Part shown: positions 10,701-24,100 of the stretch, one piece after another
How the letters are laid out: every line of letters starts with the position of its first letter
Position numbering within the stretch: position 1 is the first letter of the stretch
From: Phylloscopus collybita
Lineage: Eukaryota; Chordata; Aves; Passeriformes; Phylloscopidae
Assembly (NCBI GenBank): GCA_027886175.1
Contig: JAJNNQ010000127.1
Span: forward strand, 1 to 64,000
Reading direction: 5' to 3'
Length of the DNA: 64,000 nt
Notes under the pieces: model-generated
Told to the model about the DNA's origin: nothing
Seen by the model: the letters and a program-made list of their open reading frames with translations, nothing else
The model's database searches: none
Program-made: the position numbers and the translations under genes

Positions 10701-11800
10701 TGTTTTGTGTTTGCAGCGTGCAGAGAAGCCCGCGTGCTTGCTGCTGCTTCCAGCAAGCCAATACGCTTTTGCAGCCACTTTCCTGCCTTTTCCACAACAG
10801 GATCAATGTCTAGCTGATTTACAGTTGCCTCTGCGTAGAGCAGCTAGAGGAGCAGCTCTGCCGGCTTTCCTGTGCTTCTGCATAGCAGAGCTGTCAAGAA
10901 CGAGAAGCTGCGTTTTGCCGAGAAAGCAGCGCTTCGCGGAAGCACAGCCAGCGGCGTCTTGGGTACAGCCGCAGCTTGTGCGGAGAAGCGAAAGAGAGCC
11001 GGGGAAGAACGTGGAAAGCCGAACTCGGTCGCTGCAAGCGGGTGCTGGCGAACAGCTTCTGGTCACCTTGTAGAAACTGTCCCAGCACAGTGCAGAGTCC
11101 CCGTGGCTAGTTCCTTGAAATACCTTTCCTGGCAGCAGCCCAGAGCTGTACTGAGTGCAGCAGGTGTCAGGCCGTCTCCTCTCGCCGTGTAGGTGCTTCT
11201 GTTTTGTGTTTGCAGCGTGCAGAGAAGCCCGCGTGCTTGCTGCTGCTTCCAGCAAGCCAAAACGCTTTTGCAGCCACTTTCCTGCCTTTTCCACAACAGG
11301 ATCACTGTTAAGCTGATTTACAGTTGCCTCTGCGTAGAGCAGCTAGAGGAGCAGCTCTGCCGGCTTTCCTGTGCTTCTGCATAGCAGAGCTGTCAAGAAC
11401 GAGAAGCTGCGTTTTGCCGAGAAAGCAGCGCTTCGCGGAAGCACAGCCAGCGGCGTCTTGGGTACAGCCGCAGCTTGTGCGGAGAAGCGAAAGAGAGCCG
11501 GGGAAGAACGTGGAAAGCCGAACTCGGTCGCTGCAAGCGGGTGCTGGCGAACAGCTTCTGGTCACCTTGTAGAAACTCTCCCAGCACAGTGCAGAGTCCC
11601 CGTGGCTAGTTCCTTGAAATACCTTTCCTGACAGCAGCCCAGAGCTGTACTGAGTGCAGCAGGTGTCAGGCAGTCTCCTCTCGCCGTGTAGGTGCTTCTG
11701 TTTTGTGTTTGCAGCGTGCAGAGAAGCCCGCGTGCTTGCTGCTGCTTCCAGCAAGCCAAAACGCTTTTGCAGCCACTTTCCTGCCTTTTCCACAACAGGA

Positions 11801-14800
11801 TCAATGTCTAGCTGATTTACAGTTGCCTCTGCGTAGAGCAGCTAGAGGAGCAGCTCTGCCGGCTTTCCTGTGCTTCTGCATAGCAGAGCTGTCAAGAACG
11901 AGAAGCTGCGTTTTGCCGAGAAAGCAGCGCTTCGCGGAAGCACAGCCAGCGGCGTCTTGGGTACAGCCGCAGCTTGTGCGGAGAAGCGAAAGAGAGCCGG
12001 GGAAGAACGTGGAAAGCCGAACTCGGTCGCTGCAAGCGGGTGCTGGCGAACAGCTTCTGGTCACCTTGTAGAAACTGTCCCAGCACAGTGCAGAGTCCCC
12101 GTGGCTAGTTCCTTGAAATACCTTTCCTGGCAGCAGCCCAGAGCTGTACTGAGTGCAGCAGGTGTCAGGCAGTCTCCTCTCGCCGTGTAGGTGCTTCTGT
12201 TTTGTGTTTGCAGCGTGCAGAGAAGCCCGCGTGCTTGCTGCTGCTTCCAGCAAGCCAAAACGCTTTTGCAGCCACTTTCCTGCCTTTTCCACAACAGGAT
12301 CACTGTCTAGCTGATTTACAGTTGCCTCTGCGTAGAGCAGCTAGAGGAGCAGCTCTGCCGGCTTTCCTGTGCTTCTGCATAGCAGAGCTGTCAAGAACGA
12401 GAAGCTGCGTTTTGCCGAGAAAGCAGCGCTTCGCGGAACCACAGCCAGCGGCGTCTTGGGTACAGCCGCAGCTTGTGCGGAGAAGCGAAAGAGAGCCGGG
12501 GAAGAACGTGGAAAGCCGAACTCGGTCGCTGCAAGCGGGTGCTGGCGAACAGCTTCTGGTCACCTTGTAGAAACTGTCCCAGCACAGTGCAGAGTCCCCG
12601 TGGCTAGTTCCTTGAAATACCTTTCCTGGCAGCAGCCCAGAGCTGTACTGAGTGCAGCAGGTGTCAGGCAGTCTCCTCTCGCCGTGTAGGTGCTTCTGTT
12701 TTGTGTTTGCAGCGTGCAGAGAAGCCCGCGTGCTTGCTGCTGCTTCCAGCAAGCCAAAACGCTTTTGCAGCCACTTTCCTGCCTTTTCCACAACAGGATC
12801 ACTGTCTAGCTGAATACAGTTGCCTCTGCGTAGAGCAGCTAGAGGAGCAGCTCTGCCGGCTTTCCTGTGCTTCTGCATAGCAGAGCTGTCAAGAACGAGA
12901 AGCTGCGTTTTGCCGAGAAAGCAGCGCTTCGCGGAAGCACAGCCAGCGGCGTCTTGGGTACAGCCGCAGCTTGTGCGGAGAAGCGAAAGAGAGCCGGGGA
13001 AGAACGTGGAAAGCCGAACTCGGTCGCTGCAAGCGGGTGCTGGCGAACAGCTTCTGGTCACCTTGTAGAAACTGTCCCAGCACAGTGCAGAGTCCCCGTG
13101 GCTAGTTCCTTGAAATACCTTTCCTGGCAGCAGCCCAGAGCTGTACTGAGTGCAGCAGGTGTCAGGCAGTCTCCTCTCGCCGTGTAGGTGCTTCTGTTTT
13201 GTGTTTCCAGCGTGCAGAGAAGCCCGCGTGCTTGCTGCTGCTTCCAGCAAGCCAAAACGCTTTTGCAGCCACTTTCCTGCCTTTTCCACAACAGGATCAC
13301 TGTCTAGCTGATTTACAGTTGCCTCGGCGTAGAGCAGCTAGAGGAGCAGCTCTGCCGGCTTTCCTGTGCTTCTGCATAGCAGAGCTGTCAAGAACGAGAA
13401 GCTGCGTTTTGCCGAGAAAGCAGCGCTTCGCGGAAGCACAGCCAGCGGCATCTTGGGTACAGCCGCAGCTTGTGCGGAGAAGCGAAAGAGAGCCGGGGAA
13501 GAACGTGGAAAGCCGAACTCGGTCGCTGCAAGCGGGTGCTGGCGAACAGCTTCTGGTCACCTTGTAGAAACTCTCCCAGCACAGTGCAGAGTCCCCGTGG
13601 CTAGTTCCTTGAAATACCTTTCCTGGCAGCAGCCCAGAGCTGTACTGAGTGCAGCAGGTGTCAGGCAGTCTCCTCTCGCCGTGTAGGTGCTTCTGTTTTG
13701 TGTTTGCAGCGTGCAGAGAAGCCCGCGTGCTTGCTGCTGCTTCCAGCAAGCCAAAACGCTTTTGCAGCCACTTTCCTGCCTTTTCCACAACAGGATCACT
13801 GTCTAGCTGATTTACAGTTGCCTCTGCGTAGAGCAGCTAGAGGAGCAGCTCTGCCGGCTTTCCTGTGCTTCTGCATAGCAGAGCTGTCAAGAACGAGAAG
13901 CTGCGTTTTGCCGAGAAAGCAGCGCTTCGCGGAAGCACAGCCAGCGGCGTCTTGGGTACAGCCGCAGCTTGTGCGGAGAAGCGAAAGAGAGCCGGGGAAG
14001 AACGTGGAAAGCCGAACTCGGTCGCTGCAAGCGGGTGCTGGCGAACAGCTTCTGGTCACCTTGTAGAAACTGTCCCAGCACAGTGCAGAGTCCCCGTGGC
14101 TAGTTCCTTGAAATACCTTTCCTGGCAGCAGCCCAGAGCTGTACTGAGTGCAGCAGGTGTCAGGCAGTCTCCTCTCGCCGTGTAGGTGCTTCTGTTTTGT
14201 GTTTGCAGCGTGCAGAGAAGCCCGCGTGCTTGCTGCTGCTTCCAGCAAGCCAAAACGCTTTTGCAGCCACTTTCCTGCCTTTTCCACAACAGGATCAATG
14301 TCTAGCTGATTTACAGTTGCCTCTGCGTAGAGCAGCTAGAGGAGCAGCTCTGCCGGCTTTCCTGTGCTTCTGCATAGCAGAGCTGTCAAGAACGAGAAGC
14401 TGCGTTTTGCCGAGAAAGCAGCGCTTCGCGGAAGCACAGCCAGCGGCATCTTGGGTACAGCCGCAGCTTGTGCGGAGAAGCGAAAGAGAGCCGGGGAAGA
14501 ACGTGGAAAGCCGAACTCGGTCGCTGCAAGCGGGTGCTGGCGAACAGCTTCTGGTCACCTTGTAGAAACTCTCCCAGCACAGTGCAGAGTCCCCGTGGCT
14601 AGTTCCTTGAAATACCTTTCCTGGCAGCAGCCCAGAGCTGTACTGAGTGCAGCAGGTGTCAGGCAGTCTCCTCTCGCCGTGTAGGTGCTTCTGTTTTGTG
14701 TTTGCAGCGTGCAGAGAAGCCCGCGTGCTTGCTGCTGCTTCCAGCAAGCCAAAACGCTTTTGCAGCCACTTTCCTGCCTTTTCCACAACAGGATCACTGT

Positions 14801-17800
14801 CTAGCTGATTTACAGTTGCCTCTGCGTAGAGCAGCTAGAGGAGCAGCTCTGCCGGCTTTCCTGTGCTTCTGCATAGCAGAGCTGTCAAGAACGAGAAGCT
14901 GCGTTTTGCCGAGAAAGCAGCGCTTCGCGGAAGCACAGCCAGCGGCGTCTTGGGTACAGCCGCAGCTTGTGCGGAGAAGCGAAAGAGAGCCGGGGAAGAA
15001 CGTGGAAAGCCGAACTCGGTCGCTGCAAGCGGGTGCTGGCGAACAGCTTCTGGTCACCTTGTAGAAACTCTCCCAGCACAGTGCAGAGTCCCCGTGGCTA
15101 GTTCCTTGAAATACCTTTCCTGGCAGCAGCCCAGAGCTGTACTGAGTGCAGCAGGTGTCAGGCAGTCTCCTCTCGCCGTGTAGGTGCTTCTGTTTTGTGT
15201 TTGCAGCGTGCAGAGAAGCCCGCGTGCTTGCTGCTGCTTCCAGCAAGCCAAAACGCTTTTGCAGCCACTTTCCTGCCTTTTCCACAACAGGATCAATGTC
15301 TAGCTGATTTACAGTTGCCTCTGCGTAGAGCAGCTAGAGGAGCAGCTCTGCCGGCTTTCCTGTGCTTCTGCATAGCAGAGCTGTCAAGAACGAGAAGCTG
15401 CGTTTTGCCGAGAAAGCAGCGCTTCGCGGAAGCACAGCCAGCGGCGTCTTGGGTACAGCCGCAGCTTGTGCGGAGAAGCGAAAGAGAGCCGGGGAAGAAC
15501 GTGGAAAGCCGAACTCGGTCGCTGCAAGCGGGTGCTGGCGAACAGCTTCTGGTCACCTTGTAGAAACTGTCCCAGCACAGTGCAGAGTCCCCGTGGCTAG
15601 TTCCTTGAAATACCTTTCCTGGCAGCAGCCCAGAGCTGTACTGAGTGCAGCAGGTGTCAGGCAGTCTCCTCTCGCCGTGTAGGTGCTTCTGTTTTGTGTT
15701 TGCAGCGTGCAGAGAAGCCCGCGTGCTTGCTGCTGCTTCCAGCAAGCCAAAACGCTTTTGCAGCCACTTTCCTGCCTTTTCCACAACAGGATCACTGTCT
15801 AGCTGATTTACAGTTGCCTCTGCGTAGAGCAGCTAGAGGAGCAGCTCTGCCGGCTTTCCTGTGCTTCTGCATAGCAGAGCTGTCAAGAACGAGAAGCTGC
15901 GTTTTGCCGAGAAAGCAGCGCTTCGCGGAAGCACAGCCAGCGGCGTCTTGGGTACAGCCGCAGCTTGTGCGGAGAAGCGAAAGAGAGCCGGGGAAGAACG
16001 TGGAAAGCCGAACTCGGTTGCTGCAAGCGGGTGCTGGCGAACAGCTTCTGGTCACCTTGTAGAAACTGTCCCAGCACAGTGCAGAGTCCCCGTGGCTAGT
16101 TCCTTGAAATACCTTTCCTGGCAGCAGCCCAGAGCTGTACTGAGTGCAGCAGGTGTCAGGCCGTCTCCTCTCGCCGTGTAGGTGCTTCTGTTTTGTGTTT
16201 GCAGCGTGCAGAGAAGCCCGCGTGCTTGCTGCTGCTTCCAGCAAGCCAAAACGCTTTTGCAGCCACTTTCCTGCCTTTTCCACAACAGGATCACTGTCTA
16301 GCTGAATACAGTTGCCTCTGCGTAGAGCAGCTAGAGGAGCAGCTCTGCCGGCTTTCCTGTGCTTCTGCATAGCAGAGCTGTCAAGAACGAGAAGCTGCGT
16401 TTTGCCGAGAAAGCAGCGCTTCGCGGAACCACAGCCAGCGGCGTCTTGGGTACAGCCGCAGCTTGTGCGGAGAAGCGAAAGAGAGCCGGGGAAGAACGTG
16501 GAAAGCCGAACTCGGTCGCTGCAAGCGGGTGCTGGCGAACAGCTTCTGGTCACCTTGTAGAAACTGTCCCAGCACAGTGCAGAGTCCCCGTGGCTAGTTC
16601 CTTGAAATACCTTTCCTGACAGCAGCCCAGAGCTGTACTGAGTGCAGCAGGTGTCAGGCAGTCTCCTCTCGCCGTGTAGGTGCTTCTGTTTTGTGTTTGC
16701 AGCGTGCAGAGAAGCCCGCGTGCTTGCTGCTGCTTCCAGCAAGCCAAAACGCTTTTGCAGCCACTTTCCTGCCTTTTCCACAACAGGATCACTGTCTAGC
16801 TGATTTACAGTTGCCTCGGCGTAGAGCAGCTAGAGGAGCAGCTCTGCCGGCTTTCCTGTGCTTCTGCATAGCAGAGCTGTCAAGAACGAGAAGCTGCGTT
16901 TTGCCGAGAAAGCAGCGCTTCGCGGAAGCACAGCCAGCGGCGTCTTCGGTACAGCCGCAGCTTGTGCGGAGAAGCGAAAGAGAGCCGGGGAAGAACGTGG
17001 AAAGCCGAACTCGGTCGCTGCAAGCGGGTGCTGGCGAACAGCTTCTGGTCACCTTGTAGAAACTCTCCCAGCACAGTGCAGAGTCCCCGTGGCTAGTTCT
17101 TTGAAATACCTTTCCTGGCAGCAGCCCAGAGCTGTACTGAGTGCAGCAGGTGTCAGGCAGTCTCCTCTCGCCGTGTAGGTGCTTCTGTTTTGTGTTTGCA
17201 GCGTGCAGAGAAGCCCGCGTGCTTGCTGCTGCTTCCAGCAAGCCAAAACGCTTTTGCAGCCACTTTCCTGCCTTTTCCACAACAGGATCATCGTCTAGCT
17301 GATTTACAGTTGCCTCTGCGTAGAGCAGCTAGAGGAGCAGCTCTGCCGGCTTTCCTGTGCTTCTGCATAGCAGAGCTGTCAAGAACGAGAAGCTGCGTTT
17401 TGCCGAGAAAGCAGCGCTTCGCGGAAGCACAGCCAGCGGCATCTTGGGTACAGCCGCAGCTTGTGCGGAGAAGCGAAAGAGAGCCGGGGAAGAACGTGGA
17501 AAGCCGAACTCGGTCGCTGCAAGCGGGTGCTGGCGAACAGCTTCTGGTCACCTTGTAGAAACTCTCCCAGCACAGTGCAGAGTCCCCGTGGCTAGTTCCT
17601 TGAAATACCTTTCCTGGCAGCAGCCCAGAGCTGTACTGAGTGCAGCAGGTGTCAGGCAGTCTCCTCTCGCCGTGTAGGTGCTTCTGTTTTGTGTTTGCAG
17701 CGTGCAGAGAAGCCCGCGTGCTTGCTGCTGCTTCCAGCAAGCCAAAACGCTTTTGCAGCCACTTTCCTGCCTTTTCCACAACAGGATCACTGTCTAGCTG

Positions 17801-20200
17801 ATTTACAGTTGCCTCTGCGTAGAGCAGCTAGAGGAGCAGCTCTGCCGGCTTTCCTGTGCTTCTGCATAGCAGAGCTGTCAAGAACGAGAAGCTGCGTTTT
17901 GCCGAGAAAGCAGCGCTTCGCGGAAGCACAGCCAGCGGCATCTTGGGTACAGCCGCAGCTTGTGCGGAGAAGCGAAAGAGAGCCGGGGAAGAACGTGGAA
18001 AGCCGAACTCGGTCGCTGCAAGCGGGTGCTGGCGAACAGCTTCTGGTCACCTTGTAGAAACTGTCCCAGCACAGTGCAGAGTCCCCGTGGCTAGTTCCTT
18101 GAAATACCTTTCCTGGCAGCAGCCCAGAGCTGTACTGAGTGCAGCAGGTGTCAGGCAGTCTCCTCTCGCCGTGTAGGTGCTTCTGTTTTGTGTTTGCAGC
18201 GTGCAGAGAAGCCCGCGTGCTTGCTGCTGCTTCCAGCAAGCCAAAACGCTTTTGCAGTCACTTTCCTGCCTTTTCCACAACAGGATCACTGTCTAGCTGA
18301 TTTACAGTTGCCTCGGCGTAGAGCAGCTAGAGGAGCAGCTCTGCCGGCTTTCCTGTGCTTCTGCATAGCAGAGCTGTCAAGAACGAGAAGCTGCGTTTTG
18401 CCGAGAAAGCAGCGCTTCGCGGAAGCACAGCCAGCGGCGTCTTGGGTACAGCCGCAGCTTGTGCGGAGAAGCGAAAGAGAGCCGGGGAAGAACGTGGAAA
18501 GCCGAACTCGGTCGCTGCAAGCGGGTGCTGGCGAACATCTTCTGGTCACCTTGTAGAAACTCTCCCAGCACAGTGCAGAGTCCCCGTGGCTAGTTCCTTG
18601 AAATACCTTTCCTGACAGCAGCCCAGAGCTGTACTGAGTGCAGCAGGTGTCAGGCAGTCTCCTCTCGCCGTGTAGGTGCTTCTGTTTTGTGTTTGCAGCG
18701 TGCAGAGAAGCCCGCGTGCTTGCTGCTGCTTCCAGCAAGCCAAAACGCTTTTGCAGCCACTTTCCTGCCTTTTCCACAACAGGATCACTGTCTAGCTGAT
18801 TTACAGTTGCCTCTGCGTAGAGCAGCTAGAGGAGCAGCTCTGCCGGCTTTCCTGTGCTTCTGCATAGCAGAGCTGTCAAGAACGAGAAGCTGCGTTTTGC
18901 CGAGAAAGCAGCGCTTCGCGGAAGCACAGCCAGCGGCGTCTTCGGTCCAGCCGCAGCTTGTGCGGAGAAGCGAAAGAGAGCCGGGGAAGAACGTGGAAAG
19001 CCGAACTCGGTCGCTGCAAGCGGGTGCTGGCGAACAGCTTCTGGTCACCTTGTAGAAACTCTCCCAGCACAGTGCAGAGTCCCCGTGGCTAGTTCCTTGA
19101 AATACCTTTCCTGACAGCAGCCCAGAGCTGTACTGAGTGCAGCTGGTGTCAGGCAGTCTCCTCTCGCCGTGTAGGTGCTTCTGTTTTGTGTTTGCAGCGT
19201 GCAGAGAAGCCCGCATGCTTGCTGCTGCTTCCAGCAAGCCAAAACGCTTTTGCAGCCACTTTCCTGCCTTTTCCACAACAGGATCAATGTCTAGCTGATT
19301 TACAGTTGCCTCTGCGTAGAGCAGCTAGAGGAGCAGCTCTGCCGGCTTTCCTGTGCTTCTGCATAGCAGAGCTGTCAAGAACGAGAAGCTGCGTTTTGCC
19401 GAGAAAGCAGCGCTTCGCGGAAGCACAGCCAGCGGCGTCTTGGGTACAGCCGCAGCTTGTGCGGAGAAGCGAAAGAGAGCCGGGGAAGAACGTGGAAAGC
19501 CGAACTCGGTCGCTGCAAGCGGGTGCTGGCGAACAGCTTCTGGTCACCTTGTAGAAACTGTCCCAGCACAGTGCAGAGTCCCCGTGGCTAGTTCCTTGAA
19601 ATACCTTTCCTGGCAGCAGCCCAGAGCTGTACTGAGTGCAGCAGGTGTCAGGCAGTCTCCTCTCGCCGTGTAGGTGCTTCTGTTTTGTGTTTGCAGCGTG
19701 CAGAGAAGCCCGCGTGCTTGCTGCTGCTTCCAGCAAGCCAAAACGCTTTTGCAGCCACTTTCCTGCCTTTTCCACAACAGGATCACTGTCTAGCTGATTT
19801 ACAGTTGCCTCTGCGTAGAGCAGCTAGAGGAGCAGCTCTGCCGGCTTTCCTGTGCTTCTGCATAGCAGAGCTGTCAAGAACGAGAAGCTGCGTTTTGCCG
19901 AGAAAGCAGCGCTTCGCGGAAGCACAGCCAGCGGCGTCTTGGGTACAGCCGCAGCTTGTGCGGAGAAGCGAAAGAGAGCCGGGGAAGAACGTGGAAAGCC
20001 GAACTCGGTCGCTGCAAGCGGGTGCTGGCGAACAGCTTCTGGTCACCTTGTAGAAACTGTCCCAGCACAGTGCAGAGTCCCCGTGGCTAGTTCCTTGAAA
20101 TACCTTTCCTGGCAGCAGCCCAGAGCTGTACTGAGTGCAGCAGGTGTCAGGCAGTCTCCTCTCGCCGTCTAGGTGCTTCTGTTTTGTGTTTGCAGCGTGC
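11801..20200 (+). repeat. Superstructure copy 2 (about 18-19 units)
   Basis: This is the partner of the block at 2822-10700. Shared rare variants keep their order, but the register is displaced by 18 or 19 units. Around 14.2-14.7 kb one extra unit is present. Around 15.7-16.7 kb one 498-bp unit fewer is present than in copy 1. Around 18.19 kb an additional unit with tgcagtcac is inserted. The comparison therefore shows both large-block duplication and single-unit slippage. Confidence 0.72.
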
Positions 20201-21180
20201 AGAGAAGCCCGCGTGCTTGCTGCTGCTTCCAGCAAGCCAAAACGCTTTTGCAGCCACTTTCCTGCCTTTTCCACAACAGGATCACTGTCTAGCTGAATAC
20301 AGTTGCCTCTGCGTAGAGCAGCTAGAGGAGCAGCTCTGCCGGCTTTCCTGTGCTTCTGCATAGCAGAGCTGTCAAGAACGAGAAGCTGCGTTTTGCCGAG
20401 AAAGCAGCGCTTCGCGGAAGCACAGCCAGCGGCGTCTTGGGTACAGCCGCAGCTTGTGCGGAGAAGCGAAAGAGAGCCGGGGAAGAACGTGGAAAGCCGA
20501 ACTCGGTCGCTGCAAGCGGGTGCTGGCGAACAGCTTCTGGTCACCTTGTAGAAACTCTCCCAGCACAGTGCAGAGTCCCCGTGGCTAGTTCCTTGAAATA
20601 CCTTTCCTGACAGCAGCCCAGAGCTGTACTGAGTGCAGCAGGTGTCAGGCAGTCTCCTCTCGCCGTGTAGGTGCTTCTGTTTTGTGTTTGCAGCGTGCAG
20701 AGAAGCCCGCGTGCTTGCTGCTGCTTCCAGCAAGCCAAAACGCTTTTGCAGCCACTTTCCTGCCTTTTCCACAACAGGATCACTGTCTAGCTGATTTACA
20801 GTTGCCTCGGCGTAGAGCAGCTAGAGGAGCAGCTCTGCCGGCTTTCCTGTGCTTCTGCATAGCAGAGCTGTCAAGAACGAGAAGCTGCGTTTTGCCGAGA
20901 AAGCAGCGCTTCGCGGAAGCACAGCCAGCGGCATCTTGGGTACAGCCGCAGCTTGTGCGGAGAAGCGAAAGAGAGCCGGGGAAGAACGTGGAAAGCCGAA
21001 CTCGGTCGCTGCAAGCGGGTGCTGGCGAACAGCTTCTGGTCACCTTGTAGAAACTCTCCCAGCACAGTGCAGAGTCCCCGTGGCTAGTTCCTTGAAATAC
21101 CTTTCCTGGCAGCAGCCCAGAGCTGTACTGAGTGCAGCAGGTGTCAGGCAGTCTCCTCTCGCCGTGTAGGTGCTTCTGTT
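17689..21180 (+). repeat. 7-unit higher-order repeat, 3,492 bp, copy A
   Basis: This block contains a unit with T at 18258 (tgcagtcac), then a cttcggtccag unit, a gatcaatg unit, and a 499/498-bp pair whose short variant is at 20293. The matching markers lie exactly 3,492 bp downstream, at 21750 and 23785. The length is six 499-bp units plus one 498-bp unit. Boundaries were set by convention at the start of the marker run and could be rotated. Confidence 0.82.
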
Positions 21181-24100
21181 TTGTGTTTGCAGCGTGCAGA
21201 GAAGCCCGCGTGCTTGCTGCTGCTTCCAGCAAGCCAAAACGCTTTTGCAGCCACTTTCCTGCCTTTTCCACAACAGGATCACTGTCTAGCTGATTTACAG
21301 TTGCCTCTGCGTAGAGCAGCTAGAGGAGCAGCTCTGCCGGCTTTCCTGTGCTTCTGCATAGCAGAGCTGTCAAGAACGAGAAGCTGCGTTTTGCCGAGAA
21401 AGCAGCGCTTCGCGGAAGCACAGCCAGCGGCGTCTTGGGTACAGCCGCAGCTTGTGCGGAGAAGCGAAAGAGAGCCGGGGAAGAACGTGGAAAGCCGAAC
21501 TCGGTCGCTGCAAGCGGGTGCTGGCGAACAGCTTCTGGTCACCTTGTAGAAACTGTCCCAGCACAGTGCAGAGTCCCCGTGGCTAGTTCCTTGAAATACC
21601 TTTCCTGGCAGCAGCCCAGAGCTGTACTGAGTGCAGCAGGTGTCAGGCAGTCTCCTCTCGCCGTGTAGGTGCTTCTGTTTTGTGTTTGCAGCGTGCAGAG
21701 AAGCCCGCGTGCTTGCTGCTGCTTCCAGCAAGCCAAAACGCTTTTGCAGTCACTTTCCTGCCTTTTCCACAACAGGATCACTGTCTAGCTGATTTACAGT
21801 TGCCTCTGCGTAGAGCAGCTAGAGGAGCAGCTCTGCCGGCTTTCCTGTGCTTCTGCATAGCAGAGCTGTCAAGAACGAGAAGCTGCGTTTTGCCGAGAAA
21901 GCAGCGCTTCGCGGAAGCACAGCCAGCGGCGTCTTGGGTACAGCCGCAGCTTGTGCGGAGAAGCGAAAGAGAGCCGGGGAAGAACGTGGAAAGCCGAACT
22001 CGGTCGCTGCAAGCGGGTGCTGGCGAACAGCTTCTGGTCACCTTGTAGAAACTCTCCCAGCACAGTGCAGAGTCCCCGTGGCTAGTTCCTTGAAATACCT
22101 TTCCTGACAGCAGCCCAGAGCTGTACTGAGTGCAGCAGGTGTCAGGCAGTCTCCTCTCGCCGTGTAGGTGCTTCTGTTTTGTGTTTGCAGCGTGCAGAGA
22201 AGCCCGCGTGCTTGCTGCTGCTTCCAGCAAGCCAAAACGCTTTTGCAGCCACTTTCCTGCCTTTTCCACAACAGGATCACTGTCTAGCTGATTTACAGTT
22301 GCCTCGGCGTAGAGCAGCTAGAGGAGCAGCTCTGCCGGCTTTCCTGTGCTTCTGCATAGCAGAGCTGTCAAGAACGAGAAGCTGCGTTTTGCCGAGAAAG
22401 CAGCGCTTCGCGGAAGCACAGCCAGCGGCGTCTTCGGTCCAGCCGCAGCTTGTGCGGAGAAGCGAAAGAGAGCCGGGGAAGAACGTGGAAAGCCGAACTC
22501 GGTCGCTGCAAGCGGGTGCTGGCGAACAGCTTCTGGTCACCTTGTAGAAACTCTCCCAGCACAGTGCAGAGTCCCCGTGGCTAGTTCCTTGAAATACCTT
22601 TCCTGGCAGCAGCCCAGAGCTGTACTGAGTGCAGCAGGTGTCAGGCAGTCTCCTCTCGCCGTGTAGGTGCTTCTGTTTTGTGTTTGCAGCGTGCAGAGAA
22701 GCCCGCGTGCTTGCTGCTGCTTCCAGCAAGCCAAAACGCTTTTGCAGCCACTTTCCTGCCTTTTCCACAACAGGATCACTGTCTAGCTGATTTACAGTTG
22801 CCTCTGCGTAGAGCAGCTAGAGGAGCAGCTCTGCCGGCTTTCCTGTGCTTCTGCATAGCAGAGCTGTCAAGAACGAGAAGCTGCGTTTTGCCGAGAAAGC
22901 AGCGCTTCGCGGAACCACAGCCAGCGGCGTCTTCGGTCCAGCTGCAGCTTGTGCGGAGAAGCGAAAGAGAGCCGGGGAAGAACGTGGAAAGCCGAACTCG
23001 GTCGCTGCAAGCGGGTGCTGGCGAACAGCTTCTGGTCACCTTGTAGAAACTGTCCCAGCACAGTGCAGAGTCCCCGTGGCTAGTTCCTTGAAATACCTTT
23101 CCTGGCAGCAGCCCAGAGCTGTACTGAGTGCAGCAGGTGTCAGGCAGTCTCCTCTCGCCGTGTAGGTGCTTCTGTTTTGTGTTTGCAGCGTGCAGAGAAG
23201 CCCGCGTGCTTGCTGCTGCTTCCAGCAAGCCAAAACGCTTTTGCAGCCACTTTCCTGCCTTTTCCACAACAGGATCACTGTCTAGCTGATTTACAGTTGC
23301 CTCTGCGTAGAGCAGCTAGAGGAGCAGCTCTGCCGGCTTTCCTGTGCTTCTGCATAGCAGAGCTGTCAAGAACGAGAAGCTGCGTTTTGCCGAGAAAGCA
23401 GCGCTTCGCGGAAGCACAGCCAGCGGCGTCTTGGGTACAGCCGCAGCTTGTGCGGAGAAGCGAAAGAGAGCCGGGGAAGAACGTGGAAAGCCGAACTCGG
23501 TCGCTGCAAGCGGGTGCTGGCGAACAGCTTCTGGTCACCTTGTAGAAACTGTCCCAGCACAGTGCAGAGTCCCCGTGGCTAGTTCCTTGAAATACCTTTC
23601 CTGGCAGCAGCCCAGAGCTGTACTGAGTGCAGCAGGTGTCAGGCAGTCTCCTCTCGCCGTGTAGGTGCTTCTGTTTTGTGTTTGCAGCGTGCAGAGAAGC
23701 CCGCGTGCTTGCTGCTGCTTCCAGCAAGCCAAAACGCTTTTGCAGCCACTTTCCTGCCTTTTCCACAACAGGATCACTGTCTAGCTGAATACAGTTCCCT
23801 CTGCGTAGAGCAGCTAGAGGAGCAGCTCTGCCGGCTTTCCTGTGCTTCTGCATAGCAGAGCTGTCAAGAACGAGAAGCTGCGTTTTGCCGAGAAAGCAGC
23901 GCTTCGCGGAAGCACAGCCAGCGGCGTCTTGGGTACAGCCGCAGCTTGTGCGGAGAAGCGAAAGAGAGCCGGGGAAGAACGTGGAAAGCCGAACTCGGTC
24001 GCTGCAAGCGGGTGCTGGCGAACAGCTTCTGGTCACCTTGTAGAAACTCTCCCAGCACAGTGCAGAGTCCCCGTGGCTAGTTCCTTGAAATACCTTTCCT

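Noticed and set aside
11300..11320. Possible indel in the unit near 11308 (ctgttaagctg in place of ctgtctagctg)
   Set aside because: Unit length remains 499 bp, so it is a two-base substitution. It only shortens the reverse open frame and has no other visible meaning.
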